This document shows, in pieces, positions 1 through 11,700 of a DNA stretch of 64,000 nucleotides (positions within the stretch are counted from its first letter, which is position 1; each line of letters opens with the position of its first letter). A model generated the notes under the pieces. It made no database searches and had not been told where the DNA came from. It saw nothing but the letters and a program-made list of their open reading frames with translations. Position numbers and translations under genes: made by a program. The stretch is from Ampullaceana balthica (lineage: Eukaryota > Mollusca > Gastropoda > Lymnaeidae), in the NCBI GenBank assembly GCA_944989445.1, contig CALYLW010000128.1, positions 409,001 to 473,000 of the forward strand. Direction: 5' to 3'.

Positions 1-54
1 AGGACTTTAGGACCCCAGTTTTATCGTGAAGCATTTATTTCGTCATTGATTCTA

Positions 55-200
55 TGTGTACATGTGGCAATTATCTCTCGACTGGTTGCAGTAATAGGGG
101 AAATGTAGCGAGTCGACAGTAAAATTAGGTGTACATGTGGCAATTATCTCTCGACTGGTTGCAGTACTAGGGGAAATGTACCGAGTCGACAGTAAAATAA
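55..200. repeat. Two direct copies of a 73-bp unit
   Basis: A segment starting GTACATGTGGCAATTATC at 58 recurs at 131 with only a few differences (for example TAATAGG versus TACTAGG). The spacing is 73 bp. The rest of 1-560 shows no gene or recognisable element; short open frames here have no family resemblance. Confidence 0.85.
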
Positions 201-563
201 ACGGACATTTACGGGACGGAAAGTTGGAGGGGCGCGGGGGGAATAGTGGACAATTAAATGTCGTTAGGTAAATCAAGGTTGTTTAATATGATGTGGCCTA
301 CTTACAGGGCTATCATCAGTTTAGAATCTAAATATAGCAGCCAGTAAGTTGGAATAATGCCAAGTGGGAGGACACACTTTTGTGCTGCAATTATCAATGA
401 CAAGAGTCAAATAGGCCCAAACACCATCACACTTAGACTTCTAACAGAACTATGAGGCTGACCATCCGGTCGATCATTGACAAGTGACCAGGTACCAGAA
501 TATCTTGAACACAGGGGTGAGTAAATGGCACTGGGTCGTGAGATGATGTGTGTTAGGTGTAAC

Positions 564-1394
564 GGTGTGAGAGTTTGTGGTGTGGGGGTTTGTGGTGTGG
601 TAGTGTGAGGGTTTGTGGTGTGGTAGTGTGAGGGTTTGTGGTGTGGTGGTGTGAGGGTTTGTGGTGTGGTGATGTGAGGGTTTGTGGTGTGAGGGTTTGT
701 GGTGTGAGGGTTTGTGGTGTGAGGGTTTGTGGTGTGGTGATGTGAGGGTTTGTGGTGTGTGGTGATGTGAGGGTTTGTGGTGTGGTGGTGTGAGGGTTTG
801 TGGTGTGGTGATGTGAGGGTTTGTGGTGTGAGGGTTTGTGGTGTGAGGTTTTGTGGTGTGGTGATGTGAGGGTTTGTGGTGTGGTGGTGTGAGGGTTTGT
901 GGTGTGAGGGTTTGTGGTGTGGCGTGTGAGGGTTTGTGGTGTGAGGGTTTGTGGTGTGAGGGTTTGTGGTGTGAGGGTTTGTGGTGTGGTGATGTGAGGG
1001 TTTGTGGTGTGAGGGTTTGTGGTGTGAGGTTTTGTGGTGTGGTGATGTGAGGGTTTGTGGTGTGGTGGTGTGAGGGTTTGTGGTGTGAGGGTTTGTGGTG
1101 TGGCGTGTGAGGGTTTGTGGTGTGAGGGTTTGTGGTGTGAGGGTTTGTGGTGTGAGGGTTTGTGGTGTGGTGATGTGAGGGTTTGTGGTGTGAGGGTTTG
1201 TGGTGTGAGGTTTTGTGGTGTGGTGATGTGAGGGTTTGTGGTGTGGTGGTGTGAGGGTTTGTGGTGTGAGGGTTTGTGGTGTGGCGTGTGAGGGTTTGTG
1301 GTGTGAGGGTTTGTGGTGTGAGGGTTTGTGGTGTGAGGGTTTGTGGTGTGAGGGTTTGTGGTGTGAGGGTTTGTGGTGTGCGGGTTTGTGATGT
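564..1394. repeat. 15-bp G/T-rich minisatellite
   Basis: The basic unit is GGGTTTGTGGTGTGA (15 bp), mixed with longer 23-bp variants that add GTGGTGAT. The + strand is nearly C-free and has regular GGG and GG runs, so G-quadruplex formation is possible. It is not the animal telomere repeat TTAGGG. Two marker variants recur exactly 181 bp apart: GAGGTTTTG at 845, 1026 and 1207, and GGCG at 921, 1102 and 1283. This shows a 181-bp higher-order repeat present three times. The two about 340-codon open frames on the minus strand (His/Thr/Pro-rich) arise because the unit lacks stops; I do not call them genes. Confidence 0.95.
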
Positions 1395-1539
1395 TGATAA
1401 GTGTAGTGTAGAGTAGTTGTGAGCAATATTCCTTTTAAGCTGCGCGACTGCGCGGCCGAGCAGATATATGACCGACGCCAAGCAGCAGTTTAGAATTACC
1501 ACGCAGCAAATTTTGTTAAATATTGCACAACAAATGGAT

Positions 1540-1883
1540 GCTGTGCAACTTTGCGCATGAGTTTTATATCCATTAAATTAACTCGTTGCGTCGGCTTGAC
1601 ACAAAAACTTTGGATCGATTTTTAACCGACTTCCCCTTATGCTATCGAGCTGAAATATTGCAGGCAGACTCATGGTTTACGATAAAAATGATATATCGAA
1701 ATTTCAGATCTATCGACTCTACTGTAATTAAATTAGTGCATTTTTAGATTATCTCTAGTTATCTCTATGTAGCATGTAAATGTTAATGCCTCCTGTCGTG
1801 CGGTGCGACTTTTATTGAATGCGCTGCGCGTATTATATTGAACATACTTTTATAATATTTTTCCGATGTGTAAATTATATTTA
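1540..1883 (-). repeat. 490-bp repeat family, left part, split by a hAT insertion
   Basis: This matches, in reverse orientation, the repeat family found at 26.1-26.7 and 35.6-37.5 kb. Shared landmarks are the TAATTAAATTA..TGCATTTTTAG core (1726-1748), the preceding GATCTATCGAC, and a GCGCGTATTATATTGAAC stretch near 1826. The family resumes at 14,106, after the hAT element, with GCGGTGCGTATAGTATTGAA and a TTATGTCTCAAATATAAAGG stretch. The copy was therefore intact before the hAT landed in it. Class unknown. Confidence 0.75.
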
Positions 1884-2239
1884 TGATAGTCCAGGGGTGG
1901 GCAAACTTTTCTACGGAGGGCCGCATTAAAAACTGTATTGCCATAGGTGGGCCGCATACATATTTTGTCTACTTCAACTACAATTTACAAAATTTTTATT
2001 ATAACCATGTACTTGTCGTTTTATTTTCACATTCACGCTCTAATACACACGTACATGTACTTTAAATTTTAAATACGAACTGAAACAGTTTCTAATTTAG
2101 TAATTTGGTAATAAGCTTATTTCAACTAAAGTTTATTGTTACCTGTCATAATAACTATGACGAAGTAGTAACATAATTTACACATAAGCTGACCATAGCG
2201 TACAATTATAAATAATGAGAAGAATGTAATTGTTCAAAA

Positions 2240-2955
2240 TTTTGGCTAATGTTCTTGAATTGTGGAACCAGTTTACTGGTTGTTATTCGCATGACTGCAT
2301 TCAAATTGCAATCAGTCAACATCGATCTGTTCTTAGACTTGTTCATTTTCATGCAAGAAAAAGCTTGCTCACAGATTTATGTGGACCCAACTAGTGACAA
2401 AAGTTTGGAAACAAAGTTTTTTAAGTGAGGAAATGCTGCTGGCAAACATCCATAAAACTCCAGCAGAAAAACTGACTTGAACTTCTCTTTCAGGTCATAT
2501 TATGCTTGTAGGTCAAACAGCTATAACTGCATATCCTCTGGGGCTTAATCAGCTATGCACTAAATGACTAACTGAGGATATTAAAGAGTGGTTCCAGGTT
2601 CTTGAAGTCTTGGAACCTCCTTTCAAATTCCACAGCCAAGCATCCAACTGAACCTTGTACTTGTCAGCCGTATCACCAGAAATGGTGTTCTGTTTCAGCA
2701 ATGGAAGATGGCAAAACCTGTTTTCACCTGCTTGTATGGAGAACAAGGAGAGCTCTGCCTGAAATGATTTAACATGCACATACATTTCATGTGCAAACAA
2801 GCTATTGCCCTGAAGTTTGACATTCTCTTCGTTTGTTAAATTGCGCCCGAAATCCAAATGTTTTTTTTTGGTGGTGTCATTTTAAGTTGTAATCCTTAAA
2901 GACGCTCACATAATCACGGCACAGCGAGCAGACTGCTTTGCCTCCAACGCTGGTG
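2240..2955 (-). pseudogene. hAT transposase remnant (BED zinc finger joined to C-terminal domain)
   Basis: Read from 2955 downwards, the first segment gives VCSLC..VFKDYNLK and then, after a stop and a frame slip in an A-run near 2861, KHLDFGRNLTNEE. This is the C-x2-C...H...H layout of a BED-type finger. It is followed at once (2857-2549) by NVKLQGNSLFAHEMYVHVKS, then by LFDLQ, EFYGCLPAAFPHLKNF and ICEQAFSCMKMNKSKNRS, which is the hAT C-terminal dimerisation region as in the GTF2IRD2/Charlie-like group. Some 300-400 residues of catalytic core expected between finger and C-terminus are missing. Several in-frame TAA/TAG/TGA codons (for example the TAA before ICEQAF) confirm a pseudogene. The family resemblance is from memory; the residues quoted are read from the sequence. 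Confidence 0.85.
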
Positions 2956-2959
2956 AAGC

Positions 2960-5900
2960 AATATTTAGCGGTCCATTCGACAATAACAGCACGACATTTG
3001 TCCTCAATATTTAGTGGTCCATTCGACAATAACAGCACGACATTCGTCCTCAATATTTAGTGGTCCATTCGACAATAACAGCACGACATTCGTCCTCAAT
3101 ATTTAGTGGTCCATTCGACATTAACAGCACGACATTCGTCCTCAATATTTAGTGGTCCATTCGACATTAACAGCACGACATTCGTCCTCAATATTTAGTG
3201 GTCCATTCGACATTAACAGCACGACATTCGTCCTCAATATTTAGTGGTCCATTCGTCATTACAAGCACGACATTCGTCCTCAATATTTATTGGTCCATTC
3301 GTCATTAACAGCACGACATTCGTCCTCAATATTTAGTGGTCCATTCGTCATTACAAGCACGACATTCGTCCTCAATATTTATTGGTCCATTCGTCATTAA
3401 CAGCACGACATTCGTCCTCAATATTTAGTGGTCCATTCGTCATTAACAGCACGACATTCGTCCTCAATATTTATTGGTCCATTCGTCATTAACAGCACGA
3501 CATTCGTCCTCAATATTTAGTGGTCCATTCGTCATTAACAGCACGACATTCGTCCTCAATATTTAGTGGTCCATTCGACATTAACAGCACGACATTCGTC
3601 CTCAATATTTAGTGGTCCATTCGACATTAACAGCACGACATTCGTCCTCAATATTTAGTGGTCCATTCGTCCTCAATATTTAGTAGTCCATTCGTCATTA
3701 ACAACACGACATTCGTCCTCAATATTTATTGGTCCATTCGTCATTAACAGCACGACATTCGTCCTCAATATTTAGTGGTCCATTCGACATTACAAGCACG
3801 ACATTCGTCCTCAATATTTATTGGTCCATTCGTCATTAACAGCACGACATTCGTCCTCAATATTTAGTGGTCCATTCGTCATTACAAGCACGACATTCGT
3901 CCTCAATATTTATTGGTCCATTCGTCATTAACAGCACGACATTCGTCCTCAATATTTAGTGGTCCATTCGTCATTAACAGCACGACATTCGTCCTCAATA
4001 TTTAGTGGTCCATTCGTCATTACAAGCACGACATTCGTCCTCAATATTTATTGGTCCATTCGTCATTAACAGCACGACATTCGTCCTCAATATTTAGTGG
4101 TCAATTCGTCATTAACAGCACGACATTCGTCCTCAATATTTAGTGGTCCATTCGTCCTCAATATTTAGTGGTCCATTCGTCATTAACAACAGGACATTCT
4201 TCCTCAATATTTATTGGTCCATTCGTCATTAACAGCACGACATTCGTCCTCAATATTTAGTGGTCCATTCGAGATTACAAGCACGACATTCGTCCTCAAT
4301 ATTTATTGGTCCATTCGTCATTAACAGCACGACATTCGTCCTCAATATTTAGTGGTCAATTCGACATTAACAACACAACATTCGTCCTCAATATTTAGTG
4401 GTCCATTCGTCATTACAAGCACGACATTCGTCCTCAATATTTAGTGGTCCATTCGTCATTAACAGCACGACATTCGTCCTCAATATTTAGTGGTCCATTC
4501 GTCATTAACAGCACGACATTCGTCCTCAATATTTAGTGGTACATTTGTCATTAACAGCACGACATTCGTCCTCAATATTTAGTGGTCCATTCGACATTAA
4601 CAGCACGACATTCGTCCTCAATATTTAGTGGTCCATTCGACATTAACAGCACGACATTCGTCCTCAATATTTATTGGTCCATTCGTCATTAACAGCACGA
4701 CATTCGTCCTCAATATTTAGTGGTCCATTCGTCATTACAAGCACGACATTCGTCCTCAATATTTATTGGTCCATTCGTCATTAACAGCACGACATTCGTT
4801 CTCAATATTTAGTGGTCCATTCGTCATTAACAGCACGACATTCGTCCTCAATATTTATTGGTCCATTCGTCATTAACAGCACGACATTCGTCCTCAATAT
4901 TTAGTGGTCCATTCGTCATTAACAGCACGACATTCGTCCTCAATATTTAGTGGTCCATTCGACATTAACAGCACGACATTCGTCCTCAATATTTAGTGGT
5001 CCATTCGACATTAACAGCACGACATTCGTCCTCAATATTTAGTGGTCCATTCGACATTAACAGCACGACATTCGTCCTCAATATTTAGTGGTCCATTCGT
5101 CCTCAATATTTAGTAGTCCATTCGTCATTAACAACACGACATTCGTCCTCAATATTTATTGGTCCATTCGTCATTAACAGCACGACATTCGTCCTCAATA
5201 TTTAGTGGTCCATTCGACATTACAAGCACGACATTCGTCCTCAATATTTATTGGTCCATTCGTCATTAACAGCACGACATTCGTCCTCAATATTTAGTGG
5301 TCCATTCGTCATTACAAGCACGACATTCGTCCTCAATATTTATTGGTCCATTCGTCATTAACAGCACGACATTCGTCCTCAATATTTAGTGGTCCATTCG
5401 TCATTAACAGCACGACATTCGTCCTCAATATTTAGTGGTCCATTCGTCATTACAAGCACGACATTCGTCCTCAATATTTATTGGTCCATTCATCATTAAC
5501 AGCACGACATTCGTCCTCAATATTTAGTGGTCAATTCGTCATTAACAGCACGACATTCGTCCTCAATATTTAGTGGTCCATTCGTCCTCAATATTTAGTG
5601 GTCCATTCGTCATTAACAACAGGACATTCTTCCTCAATATTTATTGGTCCATTCGTCATTAACAGCACGACATTCGTCCTCAATATTTAGTGGTCCATTC
5701 GAGATTACAAGCACGACATTCGTCCTCAATATTTATTGGTCCATTCGTCATTAACAGCACGACATTCGTCCTCAATATTTAGTGGTCAATTCGACATTAA
5801 CAACACAACATTCGTCCTCAATATTTAGTGGTACATTTGTCATTAACAGCACGACATTCGTCCTCAATATTTAGTGGTCCATTCGACATTAACAGCACGA

Positions 5901-7581
5901 CATTCGTCCTCAAAATTTAGTGGTCCATTCGACATTAACAGCACGACATTCGTCCTCAATATTTATTGGTCCATTCGTCATTAACAGCACGACATTCGTC
6001 CTCAATATTTAGTGGTCCATTCGTCATTAACAGCACGACATTCGTCCTCAATATTTATTGGTCCATTCGTCATTAACAGCACGACATTCGTCCTCAATAT
6101 TTAGTGGTCCATTCGTCATTAACAGCACGACATTCGTCCTCAATATTTAGTGGTCCATTCGACATTAACAGCACGACATTCGTCCTCAATATTTAGTGGT
6201 CCATTCGACATTAACAGCACGACATTCGTCCTCAATATTTAGTGGTCCATTCGACATTAACAGCACGACATTCGTCCTCAATATTTAGTGGTCCATTCGT
6301 CCTCAATATTTAGTAGTCCATTCGTCATTAACAACACGACATTCGTCCTCAATATTTATTGGTCCATTCGTCATTAACAGCACGACATTCGTCCTCAATA
6401 TTTAGTGGTCCATTCGACATTACAAGCACGACATTCGTCCTCAATATTTATTGGTCCATTCGTCATTAACAGCACGACATTCGTCCTCAATATTTAGTGG
6501 TCAATTCGTCATTAACAGCACGACATTCGTCCTCAATATTTAGTGGTCCATTCGTCCTCAATATTTAGTGGTCCATTCGTCATTAACAACAGGACATTCT
6601 TCCTCAATATTTATTGGTCCATTCGTCATTAACAGCACGACATTCGTCCTCAATATTTAGTGGTCCATTCGAGATTACAAGCACGACATTCGTCCTCAAT
6701 ATTTATTGGTCCATTCGTCATTAACAGCACGACATTCGTCCTCAATATTTAGTGGTCAATTCGACATTAACAACACAACATTCGTCCTCAATATTTAGTG
6801 GTCCATTCGTCATTACAAGCACGACATTCGTCCTCAATATTTAGTGGTCCATTCGTCATTAACAGCACGACATTCGTCCTCAATATTTAGTGGTCCATTC
6901 GTCATTAACAGCACGACATTCGTCCTCAATATTTAGTGGTACATTTGTCATTAACAGCACGACATTCGTCCTCAATATTTAGTGGTCCATTCGACATTAA
7001 CAGCACGACATTCGTCCTCAAAATTTAGTGGTCCATTCGACATTAACAGCACGACATTCGTCCTCAATATTTATTGGTCCATTCGTCATTAACAGCACGA
7101 CATTCGTCCTCAATATTTAGTGGTCCATTCGTCATTAACAGCACGACATTCGTCCTCAATATTTATTGGTCCATTCGTCATTAACAGCACGACATTCGTC
7201 CTCAATATTTAGTGGTCCATTCGTCATTAACAGCACGACATTCGTCCTCAATATTTAGTGGTCCATTCGACATTAACAGCACGACATTCGTCCTCAATAT
7301 TTAGTGGTCCATTCGACATTAACAGCACGACATTCGTCCTCAATATTTAGTGGTCCATTCGACATTAACAGCACGACATTCGTCCTCAATATTTAGTGGT
7401 CCATTCGTCCTCAATATTTAGTAGTCCATTCGTCATTAACAACACGACATTCGTCCTCAATATTTATTGGTCCATTCGTCATTAACAGCACGACATTCGT
7501 CCTCAATATTTAGTGGTCCATTCGACATTACAAGCACGACATTCGTCCTCAATATTTATTGGTCCATTCGTCATTAACAGC
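2960..7581. repeat. 46-bp satellite array, left block
   Basis: The unit is 46 bp: TCCTCAATATTTAGTGGTCC, then ATTCG(A/T)C, then ATTAACAGCACGACATTCG. Variants include TTATTGG for TTAGTGG, often following ATTACAAGCAC. Short 25-bp units occur at many sites (for example 3664, 4143, 5098, 6298, 7400). Rare variants (GTCCTCAATATTTAGTAG at about 3669, 5101, 6301 and 7403; ACATTTGTC at about 4541, 5832 and 6942) recur about 1.0-1.4 kb apart, showing amplification of blocks as well as of single units. No coding potential. Confidence 0.97.
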
Positions 7582-8706
7582 CAGGGTCGGATTTTCGCCT
7601 AGGCCCACAAGGCCCGGGCCTAGGGCCCCAGCCAGCCAAGGGGCCCCGGTGGTAGAATCTTTACATAAGCCCAAAAGCTTGGCTTCATTATCAAAAAGCT
7701 TTATCGAAAATAATAGTATAATAGATAGTTTTACTACATTTTGCACACACTGCCTAGTAGTCAAGTGCACGGGGTTCGTTTGTGTTGGTTTGTCATTGTA
7801 AGCCGCGTTCTGAGCTGCTGTTGCGATACTGTGGAGAAAGCGTAGGGTGGGTGGGACAGATTGTCAGATTGCACCACCAGTAAAAAAACGGCACCACCCC
7901 GACTTCCCCCCTCCTCATACCACACACAGGACAAGACACCGCCCCAGCCGGGATTTGGGTTTCAGATTACAGATAATTGACAGGGACCGGGAGAACAATT
8001 TTTTAATGTCGACTGACTTGACCAGAGGCCAGGGAGATGTCACCGGTAGTTTATGGGGACCTGCCAAAAGGTTTCAATGCGTTTAACTAGATGGCCTTCT
8101 ACAATTTCACCTGCATACCTTTGGTCACCAATATATGGACAGGGAAAATGTTAGATCGGGGAATAGGAAGCCAGGGAGCCACCGAATAGGTTTTGAGGCG
8201 CATTGTGGCTGTTGTGAGCTCACTTTCTGATTAGCATTATTTTAAAAACAATGGGAACTATGTTATGACCATAGAAGTTTTGGCTGAGTTTGATCCTTTT
8301 CTCGACTTACACATAAAACGCCACGGTAACAAAGGATGTGGCACAACATCATATCTTTCGTCAAAAATATGCGATGAAATGGTTAATATCATGGTACAAA
8401 CGGAAGAAAAAGAAATAATTACAATACAATCGTTACTGGGATTTTTAAAGAAAGCAAAATATTTCTCTATTTCTGTGGACTCTACTCCGGATATTTCTCA
8501 TGTAGATAAATTTTCTTTCATTGTGAGATATGTCTCTGAAGACGAATATTATTTTGATGTTTATTAAAGTCACTAAAGTCAAAAAAAATTATATGTTCTG
8601 TACTGCAGCAGTTAATTTGCTAAATTTCCAAAATTGCTTCGAGATGGTTGGGGGGCCCAAAAGTAAAAAGTGCCTAGGGGCCCTGTGTCTCTTAAATCCG
8701 GGCCTG
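7582..8706 (+). mobile_element. hAT element nested in the 46-bp satellite
   Basis: The left end is CAGGGTCGGATTTTCGCC and the right end reads AAATCCGGGCCTG; reversed, the latter begins CAGGCCCGGATTT. Both ends carry GGGCCC-rich subterminal sequence. The insertion is bounded by a perfect 8-bp duplication, TTAACAGC, at 7574-7581 and 8707-8714, and that octamer is part of the satellite unit. Length is 1,125 bp. The inside holds a transposase fragment at 8265-8567. The rest (7600-8260) has no other recognisable gene. Confidence 0.95.
8265..8567 (+). pseudogene. hAT transposase fragment (ZMYM1/DUF4371-like)
   Basis: The 100-codon open frame contains LAEFDPFLDLHIKRHG, TSYLSSKICDEMVNIM and KKAKYFSISVDSTPDISHVD. 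The last is the characteristic block of the DUF4371 part of hAT transposases found as ZMYM1-like proteins in many animals; the D in VDSTPDISH lies in the catalytic RNase-H-like fold in that family. It starts at the first ATG but has no upstream zinc finger in frame and stops about 30 residues past the motif. About 500 residues of the usual protein are missing, so it is a remnant carried by the nested element. Confidence 0.85.
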
Positions 8707-11700
8707 TTAACAGCACGACATTCGTCCTCAATATTTAGTGGTCCATTCGTCATTACAAGCACGACATTCGTCCTCAATATTTATTGGTCCATTCGTCATT
8801 AACAGCACGACATTCGTCCTCAATATTTAGTGGTCCATTCGTCATTAACAGCACGACATTCGTCCTCAATATTTAGTGGTCCATTCGTCATTACAAGCAC
8901 GACATTCGTCCTCAATATTTATTGGTCCATTCGTCATTAACAGCACGACATTCGTCCTCAATATTTAGTGGTCAATTCGTCATTAACAGCACGACATTCG
9001 TCCTCAATATTTAGTGGTCCATTCGACAATAACAGCACGACATTCGTCCTCAATATTTAGTGGTCCATTCGACATTAACAGCACGACATTCGTCCTCAAT
9101 ATTTAGTGGTCCATTCGACATTAACAGCACGACATTCGTCCTCAATATTTAGTGGTCCATTCGTCCTCAATATTTAGTGGTCCATTCGTCATTAACAACA
9201 GGACATTCTTCCTCAATATTTATTGGTCCATTCGTCATTAACAGCACGACATTCGTCCTCAATATTTAGTGGTCCATTCGAGATTACAAGCACGACATTC
9301 GTCCTCAATATTTATTGGTCCATTCGTCATTAACAGCACGACATTCGTCCTCAATATTTAGTGGTCAATTCGACATTAACAACACAACATTCGTCCTCAA
9401 TATTTAGTGGTCCATTCGTCATTACAAGCACGACATTCGTCCTCAATATTTAGTGGTCCATTCGTCATTAACAGCACGACATTCGTCCTCAATATTTAGT
9501 GGTCCATTCGTCATTAACAGCACGACATTCGTCCTCAATATTTAGTGGTCCATTTGTCATTAACAGCACGACATTCGTCCTCAATATTTAGTGGTCCATT
9601 CGACATTAACAGCACGACATTCGTCCTCAATATTTAGTGGTCCATTCGACATTAACAGCACGACATTCGTCCTCAATATTTAGTGGTCCATTCGACATTA
9701 ACAGCACGACATTCGTCCTCAATAATTAGTGGTCCATTCGACATTAACAGCACGACATTCGTCCTCAATATTTAGTGGTCCATTCGTCCTCAATATTTAG
9801 TGGTCCATTCGACATTAACAGCACGACATTCATCCTCAATATTTAGTGGTCCATTCGACATTAACAGCACGACATTCGTCCTCAATATTTATAGTGGTCC
9901 ATTCGACATTAACAGCACGACATTCGTCCTCAATATTTAGTGGTCCATTCGACATTAAAAGCACGACTTCGTCCTCAATATTTAGTGGTCCATTCGTCAT
10001 TACAAGCACGACATTCGTCCTCAATATTTATTGGTCCATTCGTCATTAACAGCACGACATTCGTCCTCAATATTTAGTGGTCCATTCGTCATTAACAGCA
10101 CGACATTCGTCCTCAATATTTAGTGGTCCATTCGTCATTAACAGCACGTCATTCGTCCTCAATATTTAGTGGTCCATTCGACATTAACAGCACGACATTC
10201 GTCCTCAATATTTAGTGGTCCATTCGACATTAACAGCACGACATTCGTCCTCAATATTTAGTGGTCCATTCGACATTAACAGCACGACATTCGTCCTCAA
10301 TATTTAGTGGTCCATTCGACATTAACAGCACGACATTCGTCCTAAATATTTAGTGGTCCATTCGTCCTCAATATTTAGTGGTCCATTCGTCATTAACAAC
10401 ACGACATTCGTCCTCAATATTTATTGGTCCATTCGTCATTAACAGCACGACATTCGTCCTCAATATTTAGTGGTCCATTCGACATTACAAGCACGACATT
10501 CGTCCTCAATATTTAGTGGTCCATTCGTCATTACAAGCACGACATTCGTCCTCAATATTTATTGGTCCATTCGTCATTAACAGCACGACATTCGTCCTCA
10601 ATATTTAGTGGTCCATTCGTCATTAACAGCACGACATTCGTCCTCAATATTTAGTGGTCCATTCGTCATTACAAGCACGACATTCGTCCTCAATATTTAT
10701 TGGTCCATTCGTCATTAACAGCACGACATTCGTCCTCAATATTTAGTGGTCCATTCGTCATTAACAGCACGACATTCGTCCTCAATATTTAGTGGTCCAT
10801 TCGACATTAACAGCACGACATTCGTCCTCAATATTTAGTGGTCCATTCGACATTAACAGCACGACATTCGTCCTCAATATTTAGTGGTCCATTCGACATT
10901 AACAGCACGACATTCGTCCTCAATATTTAGTGGTCCATTCGTCCTCAATATTTAGTGGTCCATTCGTCATTAACAACAGGACATTCTCCTCAATATTTAT
11001 TGGTCCATTCGTCATTAGAGGCACGACATTCGTCCTCAATATTTAGTGGTCCATTCGAGATTACAAGCACGACATTCGTCCTCAATATTTATTGGTCCAT
11101 TCGTCATTAACAGCACGACATTCGTCCTCAATATTTAGTGGTCAATTCGACATTAACAACACAACATTCGTCCTCAATATTTAGTGGTCCTTTCGTCATT
11201 ACAAGCACGACATTCGTCCTCAATATTTAGTGGTCCATTCGTCATTAACAGCACGACATTCGTCCTCAATATTTAGTGGTCCATTCGTCATTAACAGCAC
11301 GACATTCGTCCTCAATATTTAGTGGTCCATTTGTCATTAACAGCACGACATTCGTCCTCAATATTTAGTGGTCCATTCGACATTAACAGCACGACATTCG
11401 TCCTCAATATTTAGTGGTCCATTCGACATTAACAGCACGACATTCGTCCTCAATAATTAGTGGTCCATTCGACATTAACAGCACGACATTCGTCCTCAAT
11501 ATTTAGTGGTCCATTCGTCCTCAATATTTAGTGGTCCATTCGACATTAACAGCACGACATTCATCCTCAATATTTAGTGGTCCATTCGACATTAACAGCA
11601 CGACATTCGTCCTCAATATTTATAGTGGTCCATTCGACATTAACAGCACGACATTCGTCCTCAATATTTAGTGGTCCATTCGACATTAAAAGCACGACTT

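Noticed and set aside
564..1394. Telomeric repeat
   Set aside because: The unit is GGGTTTGTGGTGTGA, not TTAGGG or another known telomere unit, and it is internal.
407..1502. Two about 340-codon His/Thr/Pro-rich minus frames
   Set aside because: Artefacts of the 15-bp G/T array.
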